64,000 nt of DNA from Triplophysa rosa (GCF_024868665.1 NC_079902.1:20409201-20473200), one strand, 5' to 3'; positions 10,024 to 20,509 are shown, numbered from the stretch's first letter. The notes: a model not told the origin generated them from the letters alone. Made by a program: numbers and translations.

Positions 10024-10613
10024 TAAAGGGGGCGTGCAACGGTGTGTCATGCATTCTGACTTCTTTACAATGTTAAACGTGCTGTCTTCTCATGCTTAAC
10101 ATGGTCAACTTGTCAAAAAACGAGGTGGGCGTATTACGTAGTATTTCTGTGCTCGATACACTCCCCCAGCAATCGTACAGGTTTCGGAAAGTTTTTTTCG
10201 AACATATAAAACTGTTTCGTAACAATTTTTCTTAGTCCCTTATTGGACAATTCTCCCGGAAAAGCATGCAGCACGCCCACACGGCAGCAAGGACAGCAGG
10301 AGAAGGAGCATGCGCAGACGTCACTTTCACTTGTGTTCAGGAGAGAGAGAGAGAGAGAGAGCATACGTTCGCGAAGTGAAACTGAAGTCTGTGTTTTGTT
10401 GGCAATGGGTGCACACGTGCATTAGTTCCCCCCACCCCCCCCCCCCCCCCCCGCAGCCCCGTATGCTTTCGGAAAAAATCGTACAGCTGTATCTCTCTTT
10501 TATAAAAGTGATCAAACTAAATACTCTTCGAAGATACGACGTATGCAATACTACTCTATAGGTACTCAAGATTAATATGAGATTGGCAGAAACCGCGTGT
10601 GTTAGGGCATCTT
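10024..10613 (+). repeat. Repeat unit R, copy 1 (intact at the hAT target site)
   Basis: Matches 12724-13640 in several long blocks: ATGCATTCTGA(C/A)TTCTTTACAATGT, CTTCTCATGCTTAACATGG, ATCGTAC(A/G)GCTGTATCT, AGTGATCAAACTAAATACTC and TACTCAAGATTAATATGAG. The borders are close to TTAA on both sides. The unit contains a (GA)n run (10341-10361) and an 18-bp C tract (10435-10452) that copy 2 lacks. At 10551-10558 it carries CTACTCTA uninterrupted, the sequence duplicated by the insertion in copy 2. Confidence 0.75.
10341..10452. repeat. (GA)n run and oligo-C tract inside unit R
   Basis: GA dinucleotides at 10341-10361. A second low-complexity tract of C residues lies at 10435-10452 after CCCCA. 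Both are absent from the other copy of the unit, so they expanded after duplication. Confidence 0.85.
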
Positions 10614-10650
10614 TAAAAAATCGAGTTGTATTTTACAACTCGATTTTTTA
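10614..10650. repeat. Perfect 17-bp hairpin
   Basis: The arm TAAAAAATCGAGTTGTA (10614-10630), loop TTT and arm TACAACTCGATTTTTTA (10634-10650) are exact reverse complements. The hairpin sits at the junction between unit R and the right arm of the composite element. A role as a transcript hairpin is unlikely given the AT-rich arms and the 3-nt loop. Confidence 0.9.
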
Positions 10651-10900
10651 GGTCAGTTCAATATAATTCAGTTCAATGGACTCTAAAGCTAATTTGATTC
10701 AACTTAAAAATTTAAGGCAGCTGAAATTGGTGATTTTTTACGTTTTCATCCACATCAAAGTAAAACATGGTTAGTTATGTGAATCTGTTAATATATGCTT
10801 CTACAACTCGTTTATACTCAAATATATTACAATTAAAATTCAAGACTTTTTTATTATTACTCAATTCTGAAAGTATGTTATAAAGTACCTGTGGAAAAAT

Positions 10901-11468
10901 ATGTGACCCTGAATCACAAAAACATTTGTAGTAATAGCCAAAAATACACTGAATGGGTCAATGCCAAAAATCATTAGGATGTTAAGTAAAGATCATGTTT
11001 CATGAAGATATCTTGTAAATTTCTCTATTAAAAACTCTATTTTTGTGAGTGGATACAGCAAAATCACAAACAAAAATGGCCGGAAACATGCCTAAAAACT
11101 TCACTCGCTGCTGCACGCTCTTTAGGAATTGCCCGCTCAAGTTTGGTATCTTTGTAAAGCTTAGAATTTCAGCTTTTCAGTTCATCTATTCTCCACAACA
11201 TAATAACAATGGTAAGCCAAAAGAGGGCATTAAAAAAACCTTCTTAGCAGCGGCCTGCTACAGTGCCTCTGATTAACAACTTTAAAGGCCATTTTCTCAA
11301 TGTTTTGATTTTTTGCACCCTCAATGTCCAGAGTTTTAAACAGTTATATCTCGGCCATATCTCCAAACAAACCATATCAATGGAAAGCTTATTTATTTAG
11401 CTTTCAGATGATGTAAAAATCGCAATTTAAATAAATTGATCCACTGGTTTTGTTGTCCAGGGTCACAT
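10901..11468. mobile_element. MITE with TGTGACCCTG...CAGGGTCACA termini
   Basis: Ends are TATGTGACCCTGAATCACAAAA (10900-10921) and TTTTGTTGTCCAGGGTCACATAT (11448-11470), an imperfect inverted pair. The interior contains AAGATCATGTTTCATGAAGATAT and AGCTTTCAGATGATG-like words that I know from a very abundant cyprinid non-autonomous element. The 75-codon frame inside (11049-11276) is a chance frame of the element. Confidence 0.85.
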
Positions 11469-12089
11469 ATGATCGAAATTGTGAGTATTCTACTATCTTT
11501 CATAATACTCAGTGTGATCTACAGACAGTGCATTCTGTCTGACAGGCATGCACTCATACACACACATCTTCTCAGGGGAAAAAATGACCTTCACACAGGA
11601 AGTCCAGTGCAAGATTACTCTTAGACGGGAAATGATGTCATTGTTAACAGTGAGAACAACTCCTGGCAAAAGAAGATAGGTTGATAATCTCTGGACAAAA
11701 AAAAACAGCCAGGCAACATGAAAGAACATTTGTCTTTTGTCAAAGCAGACCTGTGATGGTGGTGTGATGTGCTTTACATCCAAAGACATTTATCTGTAAT
11801 ATGTTATGCATCGTGCAAAATATTGTTCTACAGGTCCTGTGAATTTAAACCTTCCCTCCACTTGAATGACTAGACAATCATAAAAAACTAAATTCACTTC
11901 AAAATACAGTCAACAATGTTTTATGTTTTACAAATACACTAGGCAGCATCAAATCTAGACAATTATCAAAAACTCCAAATATTTAAGAATTAAATGAACT
12001 GTAAATGCACAGAATGAAAGACTTTTTGAAACATTTCGAAATCTAGTCCACACACAGACAGAAACAGACTCGCACTACACCTGAACACA
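11469..12089. other. Unassigned non-coding sequence
   Basis: AT-rich with short CA-rich patches (11555-11570, 12040-12100). No exon, repeat end or motif cluster supported. Confidence 0.45.
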
Positions 12090-12420
12090 CACGCACATAC
12101 ATATTAAAATAGCTTCCGGCATTCTCTCGCAAGAGCAAGGAATGTTATTTGATAAACGAAGTCAACAGAATTAGTTTGCCGGTGATATTGGCGACGTTAA
12201 ACGTAATTGCTGAGCTTACTCAAGTGGTTTATGGGCGATTACTGCCCTAAGTCATTTAACTTTCCTAATTTCATTTTCTCGTGTATCTCCTGCTGTGTGT
12301 TCTGTTACGAGTAGAAGGTGCATGAGAAAATCACATCAAATCCGAGCAGTCAAGTTCATCATTTCCCATAAATCAGCAGTGTAACATCAACCGGTCCAGT
12401 TTTATAGATGCTGAAAATGC
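12090..12420. promoter_or_regulatory. Candidate conserved non-coding element
   Basis: Complex sequence with CGTAATTGCTGAGC, GATTACTGCCC and CTAATTTCATTTTC cores and no repeat signature, sharply different from the AT-rich flanks. Regulatory identity is inferred from this character only. Confidence 0.45.
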
Positions 12421-12579
12421 CAAAGCACTAAGCCAGAAATATCACGGAACAATAAATGGAAAATACTTTGGTTATGGACTGGAATGGGGATTTACAGATT
12501 TAAGATAGCATTATTTATATTAAGGGTCACTCATAAAGTACTAGTAAAAGCAATGGATTCTGTGCTATAAAACTTGTAT

Positions 12580-12592
12580 ACATATATATATA

Positions 12593-12623
<31 letters not shown>

Positions 12624-12636
12624 CTGTATATATATA
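12580..12636. repeat. (TA)n microsatellite
   Basis: Alternating AT run with two short interruptions (TATTATA, ACTGTATA). Confidence 0.95.
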
Positions 12637-12723
12637 TGAATCTAATGCATTCATGCCTTCTGTTTTTGTACAATGAAGAATTTTACCCGATACGTACATA
12701 CTTTTCACAATACTTAAAAATGC

Positions 12724-13640
12724 TCAATGGGGTGGTGCAACAGTGTTTAATGCATTCTGAATTCTTTACAATGTATGCTGGCTTCTCATGCTTAACATGG
12801 TCAACGTGTCAAAAACGATTTGGACGTATCACATATTAATTCTGTGTCAAATGTATGTATTTTGTTGGCTTTATGTAAACAACACAAACTTATAGTGAAT
12901 CAAAAGTTATGCAGGGATAATGCGATGATGTATTGTGTGCTTGTGCTGTAGTTCTGCAAACCCCCCTGCCTTCAGAGGCTCGCCTGTTTTCAGAAAATAA
13001 TCGTACGGCTGTATCTGTCTTTTAAAAAAGTGATCAAACTAAATACTCTTCAAAGATACGAAGTACGCAGTACTACTCTACAGTGTTGGGTGTAACTAGT
13101 TACTAAGTAATTAGTTACTGTAATTTAATTACTTTTCCCTTGAAAAGTAAAGTGAGGGATTACTCTTATTTTTTCTCTAATTTAATTACAGTTACTTCTG
13201 ATGTAATTAAACTAAATACTTTGTGTAATGTGTGTGCAATAATGGAATTGACATCAAAATTCAAAGTCTAAGTTTAAAATCTGTGCTTTAATGTATAATT
13301 CTCACATTTGTAATACTTTGGTCAGTTAATAAGAGTACATTATGTAGTTTAATATTATTTATTTGAATGAATTAAAAGAGCCCTTTAATGCCTATCCTTG
13401 AATCCCTTAACTAATCAAGGCGGATATAGGATATAGAAAGTAATAAGTAATAAGTAACTAAATACTTTTTGGAGAGAGTAATTTGTACAGTAATCTAATT
13501 ACACTATTGAATATGAAATTAGTAACTAGTAATTCATTACTTTTTGATAGTAACTTACCCAACACTGCTACTCTATAGATACTCAAGATTAATATGAGAT
13601 TGGCAGAAACTATGTGTGTTACCTCCGCTTTAAAAAACAC
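12724..13640 (+). repeat. Repeat unit R, copy 2, split by a hAT-like element
   Basis: The second copy of the unit at 10024-10613. It matches from GTGCAACAGTG at the left to TGTGTTACCTCCGCTTTAAAA at the right. The copy is interrupted at 13081-13567. Removing that insertion and one target duplication restores collinearity with copy 1. It lacks the GA and C tracts of copy 1. Confidence 0.75.
13081..13567. mobile_element. Non-autonomous hAT-like transposon with perfect 8-bp TSD
   Basis: Terminal inverted repeats are CAGTGTTGGGTGTAACT at the left and its near mirror AGTAACTTACCCAACACTG at the right. The flanks carry the identical 8-bp duplication CTACTCTA (13073-13080 and 13568-13575). TIRs beginning CAGTGTTGGG together with 8-bp duplications are typical of hAT elements in fish. 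The 487-bp AT-rich interior (repeated TTAGTTACT, TAATTTAATTAC) has no transposase frame. It depends on a hAT transposase encoded elsewhere. Confidence 0.92.
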
Positions 13641-13959
13641 AGAATCAACACCAACATTACAGCACAGTTCTGTAGTTTGAATTTACCAATAAAAACCAAT
13701 ATAGTTGTGCATGAAAATAATATTTAAGTATGATGTATTTTAAGTCTGAATAAAGATACTATCACAAACATTACAATGAGATGCATTTCCGTGGGCAAAC
13801 ATACGCTACCAAAAACACACAGACAAGAAAATGCATTTTCCCTCATTCTATCTATTGCAAACACAACAAAAACACGTGCAACGTACAATTTACTGACAGG
13901 CTATAAAACTCATGTGTGTATTTGTCAGCAGTGCTGAAACATATTGGAAAAATCCACAT
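13641..13959. other. Unassigned AT-rich stretch
   Basis: No exon, repeat end or motif group recognised between the split repeat and the following complex block. Confidence 0.45.
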
Positions 13960-14760
13960 GGAGATGCAGGCTTGCTGATATGATAGCAGAGTAATATATG
14001 ACCCTTCCAGTCAAGCCTCAGGGACCGTCTGCCACGGCAAATCAAAATACAGGACCTGCTCTTGGCTTTCCGAATATCCCACAATGCCACTGGGCATTTC
14101 CCCCTCTTGCCCCTGAGGACTCGGGGAATTTCAGCCCAGCCATCATTCCCACATCATTTGGAGCGGTGACGCTCAGATGAGAGCAGAAGTGTGTGGAGAC
14201 CCCTTTTACTAACCGAGAGCGTCCCTGCAACAGATTCAAAATCCTTGATCCTCTCTCTGTTCCAATCCCTTAGCTCTACACAAGCGATTTAAAACTCATA
14301 CATGGATGCCCTTTAGCTCACAGAAGCCCAGGAGGTCATTTGTTCAGGACGGAGACCACAGTGGTCAGTAAACCAAGCACAAAACCCAATCCCCTGCTTG
14401 ACCCATGGTTACGCTTCTTAGAAGAAGTGTGCAGATATGAAAGGAGAGTACAGTAAAGTGCATGGGTGGGATCGTTTCTCATGTACTGCTGGAATTCCAA
14501 GGCTCAATAAAGTAGTATACCTAACGCGTTCCAGATGTGAGAAGCCCGTTCCCAGGTCTGGATGCTCAGCGATGTCCTTTACCCCAGCATAGCTCTCGCT
14601 GTCAGAATATCGCATGGAATGGTTCTTGGCAGAGGGGGGAGGTTACATTACCCCGCTGGCTTTATTCTTTCATTACTCAAGTCCTGTCATAACACATCCA
14701 ATCAAATCAAATCTGCTCAGATCAGACAGCATTATCTTTTTATGGGCATGTAATATGTTT
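13960..14760. promoter_or_regulatory. Candidate conserved non-coding block with ZNF143-like core
   Basis: GC-balanced complex sequence without repeats. AATATCCCACAATGCCAC at 14073-14090 contains CCCACAATGC, which fits the CCCANNATGC core of ZNF143/THAP11 sites. Several overlapping frames of 60-66 codons on both strands are mutually inconsistent and have no recognisable domain, so coding is not supported. Confidence 0.4.
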
Positions 14761-15500
14761 TTTGGTTAATTCGCGTAACTGAATTTACCATCCAAAGCGT
14801 TTTATGCTGAATGTCTTGGAAAGGAACGGACAGGACCTTGATTCTTTTGTTGCCGTGCGTTTCCAAAATAAATATATTCTTCATTTTGATTGATTGTGTA
14901 TACTAAACTCTGATTCTTAATTCATTTTGAGTCCACCCTGTCTTTGACAAAGCAATAAAGCTATTTTTTAAGCCCAGTGTGTTGACATACGAGCAGGATG
15001 TGGGGGTTTTGCGGGTGTGCGCGGATATCTTGGAAGTCTCCTTAACATCATTTATTTTTGAATCTTAAGCCTTAAATGCCAACATCAAAATGTTGCAATA
15101 TACCGTTTATTTATCATCTGAGTGCATTGAGATACTGTTTGGGGCCATGGCACAATGATCGCCACAGGTTTTTATTGGGATGGTCACCTGATCACGTCCT
15201 ACTTTTTTACTGTCCACATATGCACGCACACATTTATTTATCTGTCTAAATGAGGACATTCCATAGATTGTATTTATACACGGCTAGTTATAAATACTAC
15301 AACCTAACTTTATCCCACATTCTAACCCTAAGCCTAAAATGCCTTTTTGCATTTTTACAACTTGAAAAAAAATGTTTTACTATATTTTATAGTGATTTTA
15401 CATATGAAGACATCCCCTTACTTACGGGTACGAATTCATTTCCAAAATATAGTTACGTGGGTACGCACACACATACACATTTAAAAAAGTAATGGTAAAA
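14761..15500. other. Mostly unassigned; small CA-rich patch
   Basis: 14780-14990 is moderately complex and may hold a weak regulatory element. 15000-15500 is AT-rich and ends in GTACGCACACACATACACAT. No gene supported. Confidence 0.35.
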
Positions 15501-15684
15501 ACACGGTGTTAGGTCCCAGATGTTTAGAGGTAGAGAAACGTAAACACTTAATATTGAAATACCTTTCCAATGTGTCAGGCGGAAAAACGAGTCAAAGGTA
15601 AAGTGCAAAACAAAAAGAACTTCAGCGTCTGAAACGCCTAAAGTAAACTATACTATCTAACCAAAATGAGTTGAAAAACGTACA

Positions 15685-15722
15685 AGGGTTGGCACCCGCT
15701 CCTTACCTACTGAGCTAATACA
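15685..15722 (-). mobile_element. tRNA-like SINE head remnant
   Basis: On the minus strand this reads TATTAGCTCAGTAGGTAAGG, a good A-box of a tRNA-derived SINE, then AGCGGGTGCCAACC. No B box or SINE body is clear downstream, so it is a short remnant at best. Confidence 0.4.
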
Positions 15723-15865
15723 ATGAATATAGTATCCTGCGAGTTGAGACATGTGACATCCTTACCTGCCCACTTCTCTCCAAGTATACACAGGGGATAA
15801 TATGCATATACGACAGGGTTTAACAAGGTAACGTACGGATACAACAAACTGTTGTAGTCAAAACA

Positions 15866-16075
15866 ACATGGCGAAGCAACGTGGCGTGAGACAGAGCTCT
15901 GGAGCGAGTAGTCGGAAGGGCTCTTTCATTGGGTAGAGTGATCGTTAATTGGAAGACCGGGCGATGAAGTCACACGAAAGGGGCGGGAACTGGTATGTCG
16001 GTGGACCAATGGCGCCGTCTGTGAAAGCGAAAGTAGAGAGAGAAACGGAGAGCAGCACAAGGACGTAACACATGG
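15866..16075 (+). promoter_or_regulatory. Promoter-like cluster (YY1-like, CCAAT, GC box)
   Basis: Within about 200 bp there are AACATGGCG (YY1-like, 15867-15875), ATTGG (15928-15932 and 15948-15952, inverted CCAAT boxes), GGGGCGGG (15980-15987, GC box) and CCAAT (16016-16020). CpG is raised compared with the flanks. The segment ends at AACACATGGTAAAC near 16068-16081, which could be a start codon directly followed by a splice donor. No downstream exon was recognised, so a transcript is only a possibility, for example a non-coding or lineage-specific RNA. Confidence 0.35.
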
Positions 16076-17250
16076 TAAACAACTTTTTAACGCAGTCTAC
16101 AACTTGAATGTCTGGTCTTGGTTCCAATACAGGTTCCAATACAATGCTTTTAGAAAAGCAAGCGAGCACATCTTCACAAACCATTTGAGGCCACTTGTTA
16201 AACAATCACAGAGTTGAAAAACAGAGCTGTTTTCCGAGCCCAGTCAACGGGAACAGAAAGTTCTTTGTTGTCCATCAGTCACATAAAGTTGACAGCCTCT
16301 GCCATAATCTGCAATGAGGGGCGTGAACACCGTTTCCTTCCTCATATACCGCAGGAATGGATTTCTTAATTACCTACAACACACACACAATCTGCCTAAG
16401 ACCTGCTGATGGCTTACAGAGCGCCTGGTCCGTTGCGGGTCCGAGACTTTCACCTCACAATATACTAACAGCCTCACTTCAAATTGCAATCGTGAGTGTA
16501 CAATTTTCAACCCTGCCAAATGGAAATCCCAGAACACCCCCGCACAAAAAAGAAAGGTGGAAAACTAAAACAGTCTCTGTTCTTGGAACTTATTGGAATT
16601 AGGTTTCACTGGACGCCTGCACACCCAGGACTGTCCCTTCCCATGCGGATCCTTGGAAGTCAAAGCTCATGGACGAACAATAAGGAAAAGCCCAGGCATA
16701 GTCCATTAATTTCACTTTTTTTTTCAATAAGTAAACTTTAAGTATTCGTGAAATGAGTACTAAAGCCTCTTTAATGGTGTTTTCACAGCTGGCTTGAGCT
16801 CTCCTCCTGCTCAGCAATAAAGGTCCTTCCTGAATGAACATTAACATGGGAAGCCAGTAAGATCATACTTGGCTGGCAGCCTCTCTACTAAACACCTTGT
16901 GAACCCGCACTTCTCCTGCACAGCCAGAACTGAAATCTGCAAGCCATTCATGATCCAGGCCTGCGTTTGCACTGGTAGCCTCGAATGTTTAACCGGTGAC
17001 ATACGGACAGTTAATCATACACCTCTTTTCATGTTTCCCTTCTCCCCGCGCTCTCCGTTCCTTCCAAGCTCTCTTTTCTCAGCGTTAGTCTCGCTAACAC
17101 CCACCCATCTCTCACTTGTCTGAAACGGTGAGATGTGATACACGTGTACGGTTAGACGTGTTATCTGGCCTAGATTGATGGTTTGGACTGTTAACAGGCA
17201 TGTTAAACACGGCTGGGGCTCACGGCACCTCAGGCAGGCCATTCAAGTTC
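16076..17250. promoter_or_regulatory. Candidate regulatory sequence, moderate complexity
   Basis: 16200-16480 and 16590-17250 are non-repetitive and GC-balanced. Many 75-86 codon frames overlap on both strands, a sign of stop-poor DNA rather than coding. No exon can be supported, and enhancer identity is a guess from context. Confidence 0.3.
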
Positions 17251-17523
17251 TCCGTCACACGATTCTCACTGTAACCCGCCTCTCTCACACAAACATACTG
17301 AAAATACAGACATAAAAACATAAAACGTTCTTTTAAAAGAGATTACGCGCTGTCGTGTGGAAAAGTGCTGCGAGAGGATTTTGCATTCATCGTGTTACAC
17401 GGTAATAAATAACGGCGCATCGAAACGTGAGGGTGAGCAAATACTGACAGAATGGCTGCACCGAATCCTTAGCGTTTGAAGGATATGAACTGTAAGAAAC
17501 AGCTGAAAGGTTAAAAAAACAAA

Positions 17524-17598
17524 ATGTTTCGTCTACGTAAATCTAAAAGGAAAGCAAAAAAAGTCCTCTATCCTCCAAAACTGTCACTCACAGAATGA
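17524..17598 (+). CDS. Possible short upstream frame (24 codons), basic
   Basis: ATG at 17524 opens a 24-codon frame encoding a strongly basic peptide (MFRLRKSKRKAKK...), closed by TGA at 17596. It ends 16 nt before the ATG of the next frame and in a different phase. It could be a chance frame in an A-rich stretch. It is listed because of its position directly before the acidic frame at 17615. Confidence 0.12.
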   Translation: MFRLRKSKRKAKKVLYPPKLSLTE

Positions 17599-17614
17599 CA
17601 TCATAATAAACAAA

Positions 17615-17824
17615 ATGTCTGAACCCCTGGATGAACTTGATTTTTCTGCACTAAATGATGTTATCAGATCTGAGCATCAGTGTGACACGTGTGGAGATGT
17701 GGATTATGGGAAAAAAAATGAAGTCTTTCAAATATGTCCTGTTTCTCATTTCCTGGTTTTAGATGAGCAACACAGAAGAAAGTCCTCCGAGTTTTGGATT
17801 GACACGACAGGGAGTAACCAATGA
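17615..17824 (+). CDS. Possible small frame (69 codons), unknown product
   Basis: The frame starts in AAACAAAATG and encodes an acidic N-terminus (SEPLDELDFSALNDVI), then a CxxC pair (CDTCGDVDYG), ending TTGSNQ. Residue composition is more protein-like than most frames here. No family is recognised, no splice context is evident, and the length is within chance expectation for this window. It may be part of the conserved non-coding block that follows. Confidence 0.2.
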   Translation: MSEPLDELDFSALNDVIRSEHQCDTCGDVDYGKKNEVFQICPVSHFLVLDEQHRRKSSEFWIDTTGSNQ

Positions 17825-17879
17825 CAGAATATTCAGTTTCTATAAACTAACCTTTAAACGTGTAATCACGTAGCACGAA

Positions 17880-18560
17880 ATCGACACAAACTCATCTCAA
17901 ATCTGTTTTTTTAGGCAAGCAGATGCACGTTTATGGCTTTCTTGGGCACACAAACACTGCAGTCATCTTTGTGCATATAGTTGTTCTCCTTACCAACGCA
18001 AACACACGGAAATGACTTGGGTAGTGCTGTTCACCAGGCTGCGATTTGCCAATTCAGATGAAACACGAGCGCTCTGAATCGGGGTGCAGTTCTGACAGAA
18101 AAAGCTGGATCGTGCACCACGGTTTGGGTCTTGTTCAAAACGAAGATAAAGCGCTAAGATTTACACTTCAGTGGAGCAAACGTCACTACATTTACGATGA
18201 TGAAGTCTGACTTTATGTAAGAAGAGGAGAGAAATGAGGGGAGTGGGGAGGTGAGGCATAAATGATTTTCTAATTCGAGAAACTGCAAACTGACAAGATT
18301 GCCATTTGATGGAGTTATCGCACACAGCTGTTGGTTGTCATGGAAACCGTTGCGAGATAATGCGACACGTTAGAACTATTTAAGAGTTTCCGAAACACCC
18401 ATCTCATGATGTCACAGGCGACATCACAGGCTGGGTGGCATGGAAACGCTGGCCCAAGTAAAGCTTGCTTGATGTGGTATTGCTAGGGTTGTAAATCGAG
18501 CCGCTGGTGGAAACATTTGTGCACCCCGAGCTGTGAAACCCCCCAGGTGCCCCTTAAAAT
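17880..18560. promoter_or_regulatory. Candidate conserved element with paired RFX X-box-like sites
   Basis: GTTGTCATGGAAAC (18334-18347) and GGTGGCATGGAAAC (18434-18447) resemble the RFX X-box (GTTGCCATGGAAAC) and lie exactly 100 bp apart in the same orientation. Between them are a CRE-like TGATGTCA (18407-18414) and a palindrome with arms GATGTC (18408-18413) and GACATC (18420-18425). The surrounding 18240-18540 is complex and repeat-free. RFX proteins drive ciliary and some neuronal genes. Binding here is inferred. Confidence 0.5.
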
Positions 18561-20500
18561 CACTGACACAGCCACACACGTACACTTTCATATCTCGCTT
18601 AAATGAAAAGTGTCACTCTGCCCATCTGGTACGTGTCATTTTAAACGTGTCTTATGATACAGTTTCTTTATAAAACATTTTATTAAAGGTGAAGTGAGTC
18701 ATTTCCGTGCCACTGGCGCTCACCGAATGAAATGATCGTTTTTAAACAGGTTTTCCGAACGCAACCTATATTAAGTTCTTAAACGTGTGAGAATACATTA
18801 TGATGTTCATTTGATATTTGAATTTGGAACTGAAATATTTCACGGATATAAGGTGGAACGATTCAATCAGTTAAGTTTCATAGTCTGCAGGTTATTTTGT
18901 GTTTTACCCATGATGCAACTCTTTCAAACACTGTAATGACTTACTTGGGTCTCGCTATAGTTGGACTTTTTGCAACAGTTAGAAAGTAAAAGTGAAAGCT
19001 TAAAAACGCATCAACAATGTGGACTGTTTTAAAAAGAAAACAACATTTAATGAATAGGCTGTCAAGTTTTTTAATTTTCCTGTTTTAACCACAAGTTGAG
19101 GTCTCAGTGCTGTTTTCAGCGATCCTTCAAAGTACATTTTCATGCATTTATCTTTAACTGCACTGGTAATACCATTCTCTCACTAAGTAATAAAACTTCT
19201 ATGCAATGCGGCTGTAATTTTTCTTTTTAATACACTTTGGATGTGTTTTCAGACTAAAAAGTCTTTCTGGACCTCTCAGTCTAGAGATGGGCCAGATAGG
19301 CTACTGGGCATGAATCAAAAATGTTTCTGGACTCCAGGACATCACATCCAGTTCTGTCCTCATGCTCATTAGCACATGTGTTACTTTAAAATAACATTCA
19401 TCGCAGATTTAGACTTTTAGACTTTTTCTGAGCAATCACAGCAACAAAAACAAAACATTTCAGGAAAAGTCATTTGCTCTGGTCAACGAAAAATCTACTT
19501 CAGAATACACAGCAAAGGCCAGATGAGAATGGAAAGTCCTCATTCTTTAAGTTGTCAAAATCAAATGATGTCATTATTTTTAAATGCTAAATGCTGGGAA
19601 GTATGATCACATCCCTTATCTCGTCTAATTTGAAGAAACGTTTAACCGCGATTAATAAATGTGAAAAAGTGAATGAAACATGTTAAAAATGATCCAGCTT
19701 GTGGATACAGTGTATACATATTAGATTCGTATTATGGAAAAGCAAAACTAAATCCAAATCTTAAGTGAAACAGCTTTAGATTCAGTGTGTTCCCTTAAAC
19801 TCATTAATCAAGCTAAAATACAACTCATACTGTGTATTGACACAAGGAAAACTGAACCTTACTAACTGTATAATCTTTTAAAATGTCAGATTGCTGAGGA
19901 CATTTGTTTACATTCCATTAATAAGATCATTTGGCAAAACAAGCACTTGTGATAATTTGAGAGGATTATATTCTTTGTAACAGATTTGAACTGGATCTCT
20001 GCCATGTCCTGGACAGTTAAGGCACACTTTAAAACTGAAACAAAAAACATTATTACATTTAAAATGTGAAAAAGTTGTCACCAGGATATACGCTCATGTC
20101 TAAAGTATTTTTCATGATGCGACTTCAGTATTTTAAAATTCTGAATGACATTTCCTCAGGCAAGAAAAACACAGATGTGAAGTGAGCCTAACTAGAAAAG
20201 CTTGCGTAATGTGTTTTCAGCCTTCCTCAGAACTTGTAAAAATCTGAAAGCTAAAATCAAGTGCATGTTTCTGCTTGAGCTTCACTTTTACAGAAAAAAA
20301 ATGCTGACCTTTAAACTAAAAAGTTTTAAACACAAATTTAGGGACCCCGGGTTTCCACACATCCGCAGCCAAACATTTGGTCTCAAATAAACGCCCTTAA
20401 TGAACATCTAGATTTATGCTTTTGTAAATGCCTCGCTCCTGTAAAAATAAAACATCAGCAAGGTGTTAAAAATTCTTAAACGTTCTCGTAATAATCATTT
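18561..20500. other. Long AT-rich stretch without recognised features
   Basis: About 1.9 kb of AT-rich DNA. I find no transposon ends, tandem arrays, exons or dense motif groups. A 62-codon frame (20202-20390) ends in GLK* without any family resemblance. Confidence 0.5.
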
Positions 20501-20509
20501 TAACATCAA

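Larger units (their letters stand above)
9915..10745. mobile_element. Composite DNA element with long terminal inverted repeats
   Basis: The left arm (9915-10022) and the right arm (10651-10745) are imperfect reverse complements. They share CAAATTAGCTTTA and its mirror TAAAGCTAATTTG, AATTATATT(T/G)AACTGAC and its mirror, and terminal CTGTAAAAAAAC / TTTTTTACG. The interior is occupied by a second repeat (10024-10613) that recurs at 12724-13640, followed by a perfect hairpin at 10614-10650. It looks like one element inserted in another. No transposase is seen. Confidence 0.65.

Noticed and set aside
10614..10650. microRNA-like hairpin
   Set aside because: The stem is perfect but only 17 bp with a 3-nt loop and A/T-run ends, and it sits inside a transposon junction.
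15945..16205. Minus frame with a signal-peptide-like segment (MCYVLVLLSVSLSTFAFTDG)
   Set aside because: It lies antisense within a promoter-like cluster, has no mature domain, and contains a short direct repeat that shapes its upstream part.
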